Source of the DNA: Synergistes jonesii
GTDB lineage: Bacteria; Synergistota; Synergistia; Synergistales; Synergistaceae
Assembly (NCBI RefSeq): GCF_000712295.1
Contig: NZ_JMKI01000005.1
Coordinates: forward strand, 45,344 to 109,343
DNA: 64,000 nt
Direction: 5' to 3'
Shown: one piece after another, positions 7,940 through 16,888 of the stretch
Position numbering within the stretch: the stretch's first letter is position 1
Layout of the letters: every line of letters begins with the position of its first letter
Made by a program: the position numbers and the translations under genes
The notes under the pieces: model-generated
The model's input: the letters and a program-made list of their open reading frames with translations, nothing else
The model's database searches: none
What the model was told of the DNA's origin: nothing

Positions 7940-9246
7940 AACGAGCGTATCCTCAAGTCCGTCTTTATAAGCTCCGCTATTTTATTGCATGCGTAAATCA
8001 CGACTGTGTGATCCTTTTTATTGAACGCGTAAGCTATCTGAATCAGAGGCTCGTTCGTCTTCATGCGCGCGACATACATCGCGGCCTGTCTTGCGAGCGC
8101 CAAGTCCGCGGTCCTCTTTTTCGACAGCAGCTCTTCTACGGAGAAGCCGAAAGCCTCGGCGGTCAGCTGCTGTATCAGCCCGATAGTCACAGCTCCCGTC
8201 GGATGTTCTTTTATCAGGTCCTTCAGCCATATGCTCGCATTTTCGATGTTTATCGGCTCATGGTTGAGGTCCGAACACGCGACTATCCTGTTGAGCGAGC
8301 CCTCGAGCTCCCTTATGTTGCTCGGGATGTTCTGGGCGATGAACATGATGACGTCTTCCGGGATGTTCATATAGTTTTTCAGCTCGGCCTTTTTCTGAAG
8401 GATCGCGACGCGCGTTTCCAGGTCGGGCGGCTGAATGTCTGTCACGAGGCCCCATTCGAAGCGCGAGACGAGCCTGTCGGCTATGCCCTCTATATCCTTA
8501 GGCGGCTTGTCGGCGCTGATGATTATCTGCTTTTTAGCGTTGTGCAGAGTGTTGAAGGTGTTGAAAAATTCTTCCTGCGTCTGCTCCTTTCCGGCTATGA
8601 ACTGAACGTCGTCCACCATCAGCACGTCGAGATCGCGGTAGCGCGTGCGGAAGCCGTCGCTTGAGCCGTTTCTGATCGCCGATATGAGGTCGTTCGTGAA
8701 CTTTTCCGCGCTGACGTAGAGCATCTTAGTGATTGGATTGGCGACTGCGATGTGGTGTCCGATCGCGTGCATCAGATGAGTCTTTCCGAGTCCCACCTTT
8801 CCCCATATGAAGAAGGGGTTGTAGGTGTTGCCCGGAGATTCCGCTACAGCGAGGCTCGCCGCGTGAGGCAGCCTGTTCGACTTCCCGACGACGAACGTAG
8901 AAAACACGTAGTTGGGGTTCAGCCCGTTTTTGGATGCGCCTTCGTCGGCCCTGCGCGGCGTTTCGACCCTTTCTCTGTGAGGCTGAAGGTTCTGGTTTTC
9001 CGACGAAACGACGAGCTTTATGTCGCTGCCGAAGCCGGTCTCCGCGAAAAGCCTTTTCATTTTATCCAAATAGCGCGCTCTGATCTGGTCTTCACCAAAA
9101 GGAGTTGGAACGTCAAGGGCGAGGACCCCCTCTTCAAGGGAGACGGGCATGCATGTCTGAAGATATATTTCTATGCTTTTGTCCTCGCTTCCGATTTTAT
9201 CGACGCAGTACTTATAGAATTCCTTCCAGATTATGTCCAAATCCAT
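7912..9246 (-). CDS. dnaA: Chromosomal replication initiator protein DnaA
   Basis: A 444-residue initiator. Domain I (about 1-80) begins MDLDIIWKEFYKYCVDKIG; the AAA+ domain has Walker A WGKVGLGKTHLMHA near residue 150 and Walker B VLMVDDVQFIAGK; domain IV ends with the DNA-binding signature DHTVVIYACNKI. It melts the origin by binding DnaA boxes. I start at ATG 9246, which has a GGAGTG site 8-13 bases upstream, rather than the in-frame TTG at 9288, which would add 14 residues foreign to the family. AT-rich DNA with DnaA boxes flanks the gene on both sides, so autoregulation is likely. Confidence 0.97.
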   Translation of the reverse strand: MDLDIIWKEFYKYCVDKIGSEDKSIEIYLQTCMPVSLEEGVLALDVPTPFGEDQIRARYLDKMKRLFAETGFGSDIKLVVSSENQNLQPHRERVETPRRADEGASKNGLNPNYVFSTFVVGKSNRLPHAASLAVAESPGNTYNPFFIWGKVGLGKTHLMHAIGHHIAVANPITKMLYVSAEKFTNDLISAIRNGSSDGFRTRYRDLDVLMVDDVQFIAGKEQTQEEFFNTFNTLHNAKKQIIISADKPPKDIEGIADRLVSRFEWGLVTDIQPPDLETRVAILQKKAELKNYMNIPEDVIMFIAQNIPSNIRELEGSLNRIVACSDLNHEPINIENASIWLKDLIKEHPTGAVTIGLIQQLTAEAFGFSVEELLSKKRTADLALARQAAMYVARMKTNEPLIQIAYAFNKKDHTVVIYACNKIAELIKTDLRIRSFVDNIVNKL

Positions 9247-9953
9247 ACGGTTCACTCCAACAGAAGAGTAAAATTTATATTCTTCCAACTAAAGATTTTA
9301 TCATAACGGCGGAAAGAACGAGAGATAAATTTTTCGGGCCCGACGCTGTGGCAAAATGGCGTGGAAAATATCAACGAGGTATGAAAGCGGAAAAATGTCA
9401 AGACATCCAGGCGGAAAAAAGGAAAATTTCCACAAAAGTTATTCACATATCCACATCGAAATACACGGCGATTCTACATTTTTTATTCACTCCGTCATCA
9501 GCGGGAAAAATGAATAAACATGAAAATTCTGTAAATTTGACAAAGGCTGATTTTTACCTTTTTATTCGTAAAATAGGCTCTCAAAGGTATATATGTGTAA
9601 AGCTGTCAATAATGTGGACAATATATAAAATAACAGCATTTAGAAAAATAAAAGAACGGCTTATAGTAATCATACGTTCTTCAGACTGCGCGAAAAAACG
9701 GCGCAATGCTGAAAAAGCGCGGATATGAAGGAGAAATCCACAAAGTGTGTATATCCTCTGTGCGTAAATGGGACTTAATTCAGAAAATAAGGTTTTTTCA
9801 CTTTCAAACGATTATAGATTATACATTCTTAAGAGCGATATTGTTTAGACTAAACTTGACTAATGGGGAGCAAAATTTTTGCCGGAGCTTTTATTCCGGC
9901 AAAAAATTTTTAAGGCTGATTTTTATCCTCCGCTCATTATAAAAGGAAAGGAA
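9247..9953. other. AT-rich intergenic region upstream of dnaA, candidate origin subregion
   Basis: About 700 bases without a convincing gene, much richer in A+T than the flanking genes. It contains TTATTCACA at 9439-9447 with an overlapping near-match ATATCCACA (9447-9455), a TGTGGACAA variant near 9613-9621, and long A/T runs from 9480 to 9870. The dnaA promoter should lie in its left part. A short plus-strand frame (9706-9942) exists but its composition looks non-coding. Together with the two other DnaA-box clusters this is a good candidate for oriC. Confidence 0.55.
9872..9910 (-). terminator. Terminator after the LmeA-like gene
   Basis: Hairpin with arms TTTTTGCCGGA and TTCCGGCAAAAA around a 7-base loop, with A/T tracts on both sides, so it could work in both directions. 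It lies about 45 bases beyond the stop of the minus-strand LmeA-like gene. Confidence 0.7.
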
Positions 9954-10688
9954 TCAATCGGCGCCACTCCACTTATAAGCGCCTGCTGCGGCGATTTTTT
10001 CCACCTTTCCGTTCAGCGCGATCGTCCCCTTCGCTATGTCGACGGATGTAAAGCTGACCGGAAAAGAAATCTTTGAAAAGGAGAGCAGAGGGTTGATGCG
10101 ACCGATTATAAACTCTGTGACCCTCCGAGGCTGCCTCACGCCCTCAAGCGAGATATCCGTCTCTTCCAGATAAACGCCGTCGGAGCGCAGGGCGAGCTTC
10201 CCCTTTGCTTCGAGCTCAAGTTCTATCTTTGTGAATAGCAGGTCGCTTTCGAATTTTCCGGAAGCCGTGAAGCCTTTATGCAGAAATCTGAAGCGCATGT
10301 CGGAGAAGGCACCGGCGTTTCGCCCCTTGGCGAAATATTCGTTCACGTCCTCTTCTTTGAGAACCATCCGCCCCTTCGATTCAGAGATGACCTCGGCTAA
10401 AGACGCGGCGCTTTCTTTTAACGCCGGATTCGCCGCAAGAGACGCCGAGAGCTCCATAAGCTCTACCCTGAGGCCGGAGAGCTTCGAGCCGCGGCATCTG
10501 ACCCAGGCCTTTTCGACGCCTTCCGACACCGCCACTTCTATTTTTTCCGGCGCCAGCTCGTTTATCAGCAGCCTTCCGATCGCAGACGCGGCGCTGTTTT
10601 CTGCCGTCCCCGCGTTAAGCGCGGTGCAGCACGTCGCGGCTAATATAAGAGCGCAGACGGCCGACGCGAAAAATTTAAACGCTCTCAT
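9954..10688 (-). CDS. LmeA-like (DUF2993) secreted lipid-binding protein
   Basis: A 244-residue protein with a clear signal peptide (about residues 1-27, FFASAVCALILAATCCTALNAGTA). The rest alternates beta strands with the spacing of the DUF2993/LmeA family: KIEVAVSEG, a VELMELSA segment, a KEEDVNEYF helix and repeated strand pairs such as FESDLLFTKIELELEAKG and SVDIAKGTIALNGKVEKI. Family members bind phospholipids in the cell envelope; the exact role here is unknown. It lies upstream of dnaA on the same strand but is separated from it by a terminator and 700 bases, so it is transcribed alone. Confidence 0.6.
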   Translation of the reverse strand: MRAFKFFASAVCALILAATCCTALNAGTAENSAASAIGRLLINELAPEKIEVAVSEGVEKAWVRCRGSKLSGLRVELMELSASLAANPALKESAASLAEVISESKGRMVLKEEDVNEYFAKGRNAGAFSDMRFRFLHKGFTASGKFESDLLFTKIELELEAKGKLALRSDGVYLEETDISLEGVRQPRRVTEFIIGRINPLLSFSKISFPVSFTSVDIAKGTIALNGKVEKIAAAGAYKWSGAD

Positions 10689-10906
10689 AAATAAATCCCC
10701 CCTTTTTTGTACATATCGCCGAACAACTTTAATGTTCTTGGATATAGAATATTAACATAAAAAATATGGTGCGAGCGGTCAGCCCTTTTTGTGCGTGTTG
10801 TGATATACTACTGATATATCTGGTAGGGGTTGAAGAAAATTTGTCTGCCTGTGCGTTTTATTAAACAGGAAGCGAACGAAGGCAATAAAAACCGGGGTAT
10901 TGAAAT

Positions 10907-11440
10907 ATGAGTCTGCTGGAACTTTTTCTCTTCTTTTTCAAAATAAGCTCCGTTACTTTCGGCGGCGGCATAGTGATACTCGGCATCGTGCAGCTTGAGC
11001 AGGAAAAGCGCCGCGACATCGACGGCGAGGCCTTCGCGGATATGGTGAGCCTTGCCGCCTCGGTGCCCGGGCCTATAGCCGTCTCCATCGCATGGCTGAT
11101 GGGACGCCACTACAAAGGGCTCGCGGGAAGCCTGGCCGCCGTCGCCGGCGCTATCCTGCCTCCTTTTTTGATAATACTTATTCTTTCTCCCTATATAATC
11201 AAATATTCGAACGAGCCCGCGGTGAGGGGCTTTTTTGCCGGCGTCCTCGCCGGCACCGGCGCGATCATCTCGGTCGTGATATTCGATAACGTCAAAGGCG
11301 CGCTTTGGGGAAAATGGTGGAACCTTGCGCCATATCTGTTCGTGGTCTCAATGATCGGGGTATTCCATCTGCATCCGCTGCTCGTGATGGCGGCGGTGAT
11401 CGCGCTGCAGTACCTCCGCGGGAGAATATATGCGGGATGA
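10907..11440 (+). CDS. CHR-family (chromate-type) transporter, N-terminal half protein
   Basis: A 177-residue membrane protein with the hallmarks of a single CHR domain: a glycine triplet after helix 1 (SSVTFGGGIVILG), the AASVPGPIAVSIAW signature with the Pro-Gly-Pro core, and five or six hydrophobic helices. Short CHR proteins work as pairs of homologous halves with opposite membrane orientation; the second half follows with a 4-base ATGA overlap. Chromate efflux is proven for few members, so another anion may be the natural substrate. The ATG at 10907 follows a run of A/G-rich sequence without a strong Shine-Dalgarno. Confidence 0.88.
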   Translation: MSLLELFLFFFKISSVTFGGGIVILGIVQLEQEKRRDIDGEAFADMVSLAASVPGPIAVSIAWLMGRHYKGLAGSLAAVAGAILPPFLIILILSPYIIKYSNEPAVRGFFAGVLAGTGAIISVVIFDNVKGALWGKWWNLAPYLFVVSMIGVFHLHPLLVMAAVIALQYLRGRIYAG

Positions 11441-11970
11441 CGAAGATAATAGAGCTGGTATGGGCGTTCGCACAGATTGGGATAACGGCGTTTGGAGGAG
11501 GCCTCTCGACGCTGCCCCTCATCGAATATCAGCTCGTGACGAAGAACAGCTGGCTCGACGCGGCGGGCTTCGGCAAGCTGGTCGCCGTATCGCAGATGAC
11601 GCCGGGACCGATCGCGGTGAACGCCGCGACCTTCGCCGGCTACATCGAAGCCGGCTTCGCCGGATCGGCGGCGGCGACGCTTGCTATTGTTGCGGCGCCG
11701 CTGCTCGCGCTGTCGGCCGTCCTTCTCGTATTGAAACGGGTGAGCCCCGAGGGGAGCAAAAAGTTCAAGCTTATGCTGCGTCCGATCGTAGCCGGACTCC
11801 TGACCCTTTCGATAGTCTCGCCCTTCATGACTACCTGGAACAACGGCGTAACGGCGGTGGCCCTATTTGCCGCCGGAATAGCGCTTCTCAGGCGCTGTCG
11901 CTTTTTTAAAGAATATCCGGTGGCGATGCTTGCAATTTTCGGAATTTTAGGCGCAATTTTTATGAGGTGA
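11437..11970 (+). CDS. CHR-family (chromate-type) transporter, C-terminal half protein
   Basis: A 177-residue partner of the preceding gene, overlapping its stop by ATGA and therefore translationally coupled. It carries the same motifs: FAQIGITAFGGGLSTLP after the first helix and VSQMTPGPIAVNAATFAG with the PGP core. I start at 11437 (MTKIIELVWAF) because the longer open frame upstream lies inside the first gene. A second CHR pair occurs at 61.8-63.0 kb in the accessory region, where one half is broken. Confidence 0.88.
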   Translation: MTKIIELVWAFAQIGITAFGGGLSTLPLIEYQLVTKNSWLDAAGFGKLVAVSQMTPGPIAVNAATFAGYIEAGFAGSAAATLAIVAAPLLALSAVLLVLKRVSPEGSKKFKLMLRPIVAGLLTLSIVSPFMTTWNNGVTAVALFAAGIALLRRCRFFKEYPVAMLAIFGILGAIFMR

Positions 11971-12492
11971 GAATAGATAAAAAATAAAATTTGATTTATT
12001 AAATTATCGGCTTCAGGGATAATTTTTAGTGTGATATATCAGTTTTCCCTTGTTTTCCTGAAACTCTGCGCGCCAAAAATTTTATTATGCAGGTTGCGCA
12101 CTACTCCGCCGAAAGTTTGACCAAAATAGACTTATTCTTTTCAGGCGGGCTTATTTGAATCTTGATAATAAAATAACGGAAACGTTTATCTGATGATTTT
12201 CGAAATACGGTTGCACTTAAACGAATTTACATTATTTTACAGACTGCCGTCGGTGAAAATTATCGGAGCGCGGAACGATGTGCTAAAAAGATTGACTAAT
12301 TTGCTCCAATGTTGTATTTTATTTCTAGGCAGCGTCGTTTAGTTTACTTATCTGCACATTGTTTAATTTATGCAGGAAAGGAGGGAAGTCACCAAGGGCT
12401 GCGGAGAACAGTAAGCGCTTTTTCTCTTGAACCAAAAACTGTGAGGAGTTACAAAATCAGTATAAGTAACTATTCTGAAGGGAGAGTTTTTT
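11971..12492. other. 520-base intergenic region upstream of the TRAP operon
   Basis: AT-rich, with no convincing gene. The only item I can support is the predicted promoter at 12292-12320, which leaves an untranslated leader of roughly 165 bases before the dctP-like GTG. Confidence 0.5.
12292..12320 (+). promoter_or_regulatory. Predicted promoter of the TRAP transporter operon
   Basis: TTGACT (12292-12297), a 17-base spacer and TATTTT (12315-12320) in AT-rich DNA upstream of the substrate-binding protein gene. Confidence 0.4.
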
Positions 12493-13494
12493 GTGAAGAA
12501 ATTCGCACTTATGTTGACGGTAATGTTTTTGTTCGCAGCGGCGGTCAGCCCCGCAACTGCGGCTCCGATAGTGTTCCGCTTCGCCGGACAGTCGCCGCCG
12601 GAACATATGGCGACCAAGACAATGGAAGCGATGGCGAAGGAAATCAAAGAAGGAACGAACGGCCGCGTGGAAGTAAAGGTCTATCCGGCAAGCCAGCTCG
12701 GTAATTATACGCTCGTCATGGAAGAGATGATTCGCGGAACTATCGACATGGCCTGCATGTCCCTGGCGACTGACTTCGACCCGCGCCTCGAGATAATCTA
12801 TACGAACGGCTTCGTTACGGGTTACGACTCGGCGAAGAAGGCCCTAGTCCCCGGCGCCTGGCTTCCGAACAAGCTGAACGCCTTCCTCAACGAGGTCGGC
12901 GTGCACCTTCTCGGCTCATATGTCGAGGGCTTCATCGGGATAGGCTCGTCCAAGGCGGTCAAAGACCCCCTCGATCCGAAAGTCGACAAGGGCGTGCTGA
13001 CCCGCGTTCCGAACATGGTCGTCTACACGGCCGGAGCCAAGGCTATGGGCTACCGCCCGATCACCATCCCCTATCCCGACGTCTATCAGTCGATGCAGAC
13101 CGGCGTATGCGACGCCGTCGACGGTTACCCGACGGCCGCGGCCTACACGATTCTCGGCGACGTGCTGAAGTATTGGTACGCGACGAACTATTCGATGGAG
13201 TATCTGGGATACATGATCAGCGACAAGTCGTGGAAGAAGCTTTCGCCGGAAGATCAGAAGGTTTTCCAGGAGGTATGCAGGAAGTATACGCTGAAGTCGA
13301 TAGACAACGCGAAGTCTGAAGACGACAAATATATGGCGCTGATGGAGAAGAAGGGCATCAAGGTCTTCAAGTACAGCGAAGAGGAACTCAAGCCGATCAA
13401 AGAAGCCTGCGTCTCGACATGGGAAGCGGTCGGCAAGGCCGGCACCGGCGTGGAGCTCATGAAGGAATTCAAGAAGGAGCTCGGCAATCTGTAA
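12493..13494 (+). CDS. TRAP transporter solute-binding protein (DctP family)
   Basis: A 333-residue periplasmic binding protein. Residues 1-24 are a signal peptide ending near PATAAP. The mature part starts VFRFAGQSPPEHMATKTMEAMAKEI, the standard opening of DctP proteins, and contains GRVEVKVYPASQLG and the conserved VPNMVVYTAGAKAMGYRPITIPYPDVYQS region. It captures an organic acid or similar solute and delivers it to the DctQM membrane part encoded next. The start is GTG with a GGGAG site. A terminator-like hairpin separates it from dctQ, so the binding protein is probably made in excess. The ligand cannot be read from sequence. Confidence 0.95.
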   Translation: MKKFALMLTVMFLFAAAVSPATAAPIVFRFAGQSPPEHMATKTMEAMAKEIKEGTNGRVEVKVYPASQLGNYTLVMEEMIRGTIDMACMSLATDFDPRLEIIYTNGFVTGYDSAKKALVPGAWLPNKLNAFLNEVGVHLLGSYVEGFIGIGSSKAVKDPLDPKVDKGVLTRVPNMVVYTAGAKAMGYRPITIPYPDVYQSMQTGVCDAVDGYPTAAAYTILGDVLKYWYATNYSMEYLGYMISDKSWKKLSPEDQKVFQEVCRKYTLKSIDNAKSEDDKYMALMEKKGIKVFKYSEEELKPIKEACVSTWEAVGKAGTGVELMKEFKKELGNL

Positions 13495-13552
13495 ACTATG
13501 CAATAGAAAGCGAACGCACAGGGCACGATGGTGCGGTGCGTGACGTCTCATT

Positions 13553-13592
13553 AAAAAACCTGAGGGGCCGCGAGCCTCTCAGGGTTTTTGTT
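13553..13592 (+). terminator. Intercistronic hairpin/partial terminator between dctP and dctQ
   Basis: AAAACCTGAG pairs with CTCAGGGTTTT around a GC-rich centre and is followed by TTTTTGTT. It lies 60 bases after dctP and 20 bases before dctQ, where a leaky terminator would lower membrane-subunit expression. Confidence 0.7.
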
Positions 13593-13612
13593 GTATTGAA
13601 AGGAGTGTCTCA

Positions 13613-14203
13613 ATGTCAGCAGAAGAGGTAAAAACAGGACAGCCTCCGGTCGTCGAAGAAGACGATTACCAGTCGAGCGTGAGAAAGCCGAAGTGTTTGT
13701 TCGACAAGATCACGGTCAGCTTCTATTCGATCGTTTGCTTTGTAATGTCCATGCTCCTCACGGTAATCATCAGCGCCGCTACGCTGATGCGCTATATCTT
13801 TGAAATGGACCTCTACGGATACGAAGAGTGGATCAAGATATTCGCGTTCTGGCTCTACTTTATGGGAGCCGGCTACGGCGCCTTTGCGGGTACGCACGTC
13901 TGCGCGGACCTCGTTCAGTCGTATTTAAGAGAAGGCTTTTTAAAGAGGCTGCTTCTTTTTATCAAATGCGTCGTTACCCTCGGAGTTACGCTGCTCTTCA
14001 CAAGTTACGGCTGGGATTATCTTAAATTTGGTTTCCTCGGCCCTTTAGGCACAGGCGTGGCGATCCCGCGCACGGTTGCATGGAGGATCCCGCTCTGGAC
14101 CGCTTATCTCTCGATTTTCCTCGGCCTCGCGTCGATGTGCTACTACTTTATGTGGGATCTGATCAGGGCCGGAAAGGCGCTGTTCACGGGAGGTAAGAAC
14201 TAA
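13613..14203 (+). CDS. TRAP transporter small permease (DctQ family)
   Basis: A 196-residue membrane protein with four helices and a longer charged N-terminus (about 40 residues). The second helix region has the family pattern GYEEWIKIFAFWLYFMGAGYGAFAGTHVCADL. It forms the small subunit that supports the DctM transport subunit of a sodium-driven TRAP system. ATG at 13613 follows an AAAGGAG site. Its stop overlaps the dctM start by one base (TAATG), indicating tight coupling. Confidence 0.93.
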   Translation: MSAEEVKTGQPPVVEEDDYQSSVRKPKCLFDKITVSFYSIVCFVMSMLLTVIISAATLMRYIFEMDLYGYEEWIKIFAFWLYFMGAGYGAFAGTHVCADLVQSYLREGFLKRLLLFIKCVVTLGVTLLFTSYGWDYLKFGFLGPLGTGVAIPRTVAWRIPLWTAYLSIFLGLASMCYYFMWDLIRAGKALFTGGKN

Positions 14204-15519
14204 TGATCTATGTAGCTCTTGTAATACTCATCGTCACACTTGTAATAGGCGTTCCGGTCCCCGTCAGCTTCATGGCCTCCTGCGCGTGGCTGATATTCTT
14301 CGGCGGCCCCGATATGTCCGGCTACCAGGCCACGCAGCTGCTGCCGTACGGCTTCACTCAGATGAACTCCGTCTCGCTCATCGCCATCGCGATGTTCATC
14401 CTTGCCGGCGGCATCATGGAGCGCGGGCGCATAGCCGAAAAGCTGATCGACATGGTCGACGTCTTTGTCGGCCACATCCGCGGAGGGCTCGGCATCGTCG
14501 GCACCGTTTCATGCGCGGTATTCGGATCGATCTGCGGCGCCGCCTGCGCGACGCTCTCCTGCATAGGCGCGATCATGTTCCCGCGCTTCAAGCAGGGAGG
14601 CTACCCTATGGGGCACGCCTGTGCGCTGATGGCCAACGCCGCCCTGCTCGGCCTCCTCATACCGCCTAACGCTACGCTCATCATCTTCGCGTGGATAAGC
14701 GGCATCTCCGTCCTCGCCTGTTTCCTCTCGACGATAGGCCCGGGCATCGTCACGACGATACTCCTTTCGCTGCTCAACGTCTGGATGCTCCGCGACAACA
14801 AACAGGTCTTCGTCGCGACGAAGCGCACGGGCGCGGAGCGCTGGAAGATGTTCCGCGATCGCGGGCGGCTGGCGATACCGGCGCTCTTCATGCCCGTCAT
14901 GGTCTTGGGCGGCATCTACGGAGGCATCATGACGACCACCGAAGCTTCGGCGCTCGCCGTCCTCTACTGTATCCCCATAGGGCTTTACGTCTACAAGGGG
15001 CTCAACTGGAGGACGCTCTATTCGATAGTCGTCGAAAGCGCCATCACGACGGGCGTCATCATGGTAATGCTCTACTCCGTTTCGATGCTCTCCCGCCTCT
15101 ACATACTGGAAGACCTTCCCGGAAAGGTGCTCTACCTCTTCTATTCGATCTCGACGAATAAATGGGTGATCATGTTCATGATCAACGTCTTCCTCGTCCT
15201 GATGGGAATGCTGATGGACGACATCAGCGTCGTCGTGCTCACTACGCCGATACTGTTGCCGATCATCACGGAGCTGGGAATCAACCCGGTACACTACGCC
15301 GCGGTCGTCGGAGTAAACACGGCGCTCGGCTGCATCACGCCTCCGGCGGCTCCGACCCTCTACCTGTCAGGCCGGGTCGGCGGCGCGCCTATCAATGAGA
15401 TAATGGGGCCGGCCATCAAATTCATGGTTTTTTGCTGGATTCCCGTCCTTCTCGTTACAGCCTACATCCCGAAGCTCGTCCTCTTCCTGCCGCACATCAT
15501 ACTCGATGTGCCATGGTGA
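14203..15519 (+). CDS. TRAP transporter large permease (DctM family)
   Basis: A 438-residue, roughly twelve-helix permease that carries the solute together with Na+. It shows the DctM features VPVPVSFMASCAW, LIAIAMFILAGGIMERG, CAVFGSICGAACAT, and a second-half LTTPILLPIITELGINPVHYAAVVGVN with NTALGCITPPAAPTLYL. The length is normal. It is the last gene of the dctPQM operon, followed by a strong terminator at 15540. Confidence 0.95.
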   Translation: MIYVALVILIVTLVIGVPVPVSFMASCAWLIFFGGPDMSGYQATQLLPYGFTQMNSVSLIAIAMFILAGGIMERGRIAEKLIDMVDVFVGHIRGGLGIVGTVSCAVFGSICGAACATLSCIGAIMFPRFKQGGYPMGHACALMANAALLGLLIPPNATLIIFAWISGISVLACFLSTIGPGIVTTILLSLLNVWMLRDNKQVFVATKRTGAERWKMFRDRGRLAIPALFMPVMVLGGIYGGIMTTTEASALAVLYCIPIGLYVYKGLNWRTLYSIVVESAITTGVIMVMLYSVSMLSRLYILEDLPGKVLYLFYSISTNKWVIMFMINVFLVLMGMLMDDISVVVLTTPILLPIITELGINPVHYAAVVGVNTALGCITPPAAPTLYLSGRVGGAPINEIMGPAIKFMVFCWIPVLLVTAYIPKLVLFLPHIILDVPW

Positions 15520-15539
15520 TGCCGACGTCCCGATGATGG

Positions 15540-15571
15540 AAACAGCCGCGGGTTTTCGCGGCTGTTTTTTT
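15540..15571 (+). terminator. Terminator of the TRAP operon
   Basis: AACAGCCGCG-GGTTTT-CGCGGCTGTT followed by TTTTT: a 10-bp perfect stem with a U-tract. Confidence 0.9.
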
Positions 15572-15634
15572 GCGCGTGCGGCGCTAAAGGAATATAATTT
15601 ACAGTGTGAGAATCAACGAAAAGGCGGCGGGAAA

Positions 15635-15901
15635 ATGTTTTACAGGGATCTCTTTGCGTCGTTATGCTTCATATTTTTCGGAATCGCCCTCGCGACGCAC
15701 TCACCGTATTTTTATTTTGGCGCGATGATGTGCGGCTGTCTGTCGATGACGGCCAAGAGGAAGATGTGGGAAAATCCGGCGTGGAGCGACGCCTTCTACG
15801 ATAAGATAGAAGGCTGGCTCAGGGATAAAGTCGGAGCCCCCAAGACGGAATTCGGCGAAGGCGATGAGATAAAGCCGCTTCCGCCGCTTGACGAAAAATA
15901 A
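15635..15901 (+). CDS. Small membrane protein of unknown function
   Basis: An 88-residue protein that I cannot assign to a family. Residues 4-20 (RDLFASLCFIFFGIALA) and 25-38 (YFYFGAMMCGCLSM) are hydrophobic and probably form a helical hairpin; the C-terminal 45 residues are charged and soluble. The ATG at 15635 has a GGCGGG site 6 bases upstream. The gene sits between two good terminators (15540 and 15908), so it is an independent short transcript, and this supports it being real. Confidence 0.55.
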   Translation: MFYRDLFASLCFIFFGIALATHSPYFYFGAMMCGCLSMTAKRKMWENPAWSDAFYDKIEGWLRDKVGAPKTEFGEGDEIKPLPPLDEK

Positions 15902-15907
15902 AGAAAG

Positions 15908-15943
15908 CCCTCCAGCGAAGAATCATTTCGCGGGAGGCGTTTT
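15908..15943 (+). terminator. Terminator of the small membrane protein gene
   Basis: GCCTCC-type stem: GCCCTCCAGCGAA pairs with TTTCGCGGGAGGC and is followed by GTTTTT. Confidence 0.75.
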
Positions 15944-16125
15944 TGCGCTGGACGGCCGCGTCGAAAGAGAGTCGAAAGAAAAGAGAAAAATAGTCCTGCC
16001 GCTTGAGGGAACCGGCTTTAAAAAATTCGCCTTTGAAGTTTCGCGCGCGCGGAATGCACGGGCTTGGGGCGGCTTTATGCAAGTTATGCGCCTGTGCTTG
16101 CGCTTAACGGCGCCGCCGTATCGTA

Positions 16126-16872
16126 TTATTTTCTTTTTGCCTTTTGCCACTCGGGCGGCATATGGCAGCCGCCGAGCTGGTAGTAGAGGCACTTTTTGCC
16201 GTTGCAGGGGCTGCACGGCTCCATCTTGACGGAGCATTCGCCCTCCTTCGCCCCGAGGGCCAGAAACGCGCACTGCGATTTTCTCGGGTGAAGCAGAGAT
16301 GTGCCGCTCGCCGTCACCTCCATGAGCCTTTCGGTCTCTCCGAGCGCGACGACCTTCTCCATGAGGTCCTGCCTCATTCTGCCGATGCCCGGGTAGTATT
16401 CTCCGCAGATGTATTTGCCCGCCGGCGCGCCGATGTTTTTCTTTATCCATCCGATCAGCTCCGCGTGCATGCTGTAAAGGGCGATGGAACCCGCCACGTC
16501 GAGCAGAAGGCCCGTCATGATGCTTCCGGCCGACGACGTCATGTCGCCGGCCTTGCTTTCGAGGGCCTTGCCGATGGTCCACACGACGAGCGCCGCTTTT
16601 TCCCCCTTGTCGATCAGCTCCGGCGCCTCTTTGAATTCCTTTGATATAATTTCGTGCGGCAGTATCTTTACTACGGCCTGGGGCGCCAGCAGCCTTTCGC
16701 GCCCGCCGCCGTCCCAGAATCCGACGAACTTGCGGAAGCAGCGCATCTGCCTCTCTCCGAGTGCCGAATAAAATTCCTCCAGAGAGGAAAGATCGACGCG
16801 AATCTCTTCGCTTTCCGATATTTGCACGTCTTTTTCGCCGTAGGCCGAATGATAAATTTTTATTTTTTTCAT
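16126..16872 (-). CDS. B12-dependent methionine synthase activation-domain-like protein
   Basis: A 248-residue protein. Residues about 95-215 resemble the MetH activation domain: VVWTIGKALESKAGDM, a long helix with GLLLDVAGSIALYSMHAELIGWI, then GKYICGEYYPGIGRMRQDLMEKV and a TASGTSLLHPRKSQCAFLALG segment. The extreme C-terminus is Cys-rich (CSPCNGKKCLYY, then GGCH) and may hold metal or an Fe-S cluster. Such stand-alone proteins accompany corrinoid methyltransferases and probably help in re-reducing the cobalt. It is the last gene of the corrinoid operon, 16 bases after the RamA-like gene. Confidence 0.75.
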   Translation of the reverse strand: MKKIKIYHSAYGEKDVQISESEEIRVDLSSLEEFYSALGERQMRCFRKFVGFWDGGGRERLLAPQAVVKILPHEIISKEFKEAPELIDKGEKAALVVWTIGKALESKAGDMTSSAGSIMTGLLLDVAGSIALYSMHAELIGWIKKNIGAPAGKYICGEYYPGIGRMRQDLMEKVVALGETERLMEVTASGTSLLHPRKSQCAFLALGAKEGECSVKMEPCSPCNGKKCLYYQLGGCHMPPEWQKAKRK

Positions 16873-16888
16873 CTTTTGCCGCCTCCGT

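Noticed and set aside
9706..9942. 78-codon plus-strand frame upstream of dnaA
   Set aside because: AT-rich, Lys/Phe/Ile-rich translation, no ribosome site, within the presumed origin.
14509..15294. 261-codon minus-strand frame
   Set aside because: Asp/Arg/His-rich shadow of the DctM gene.
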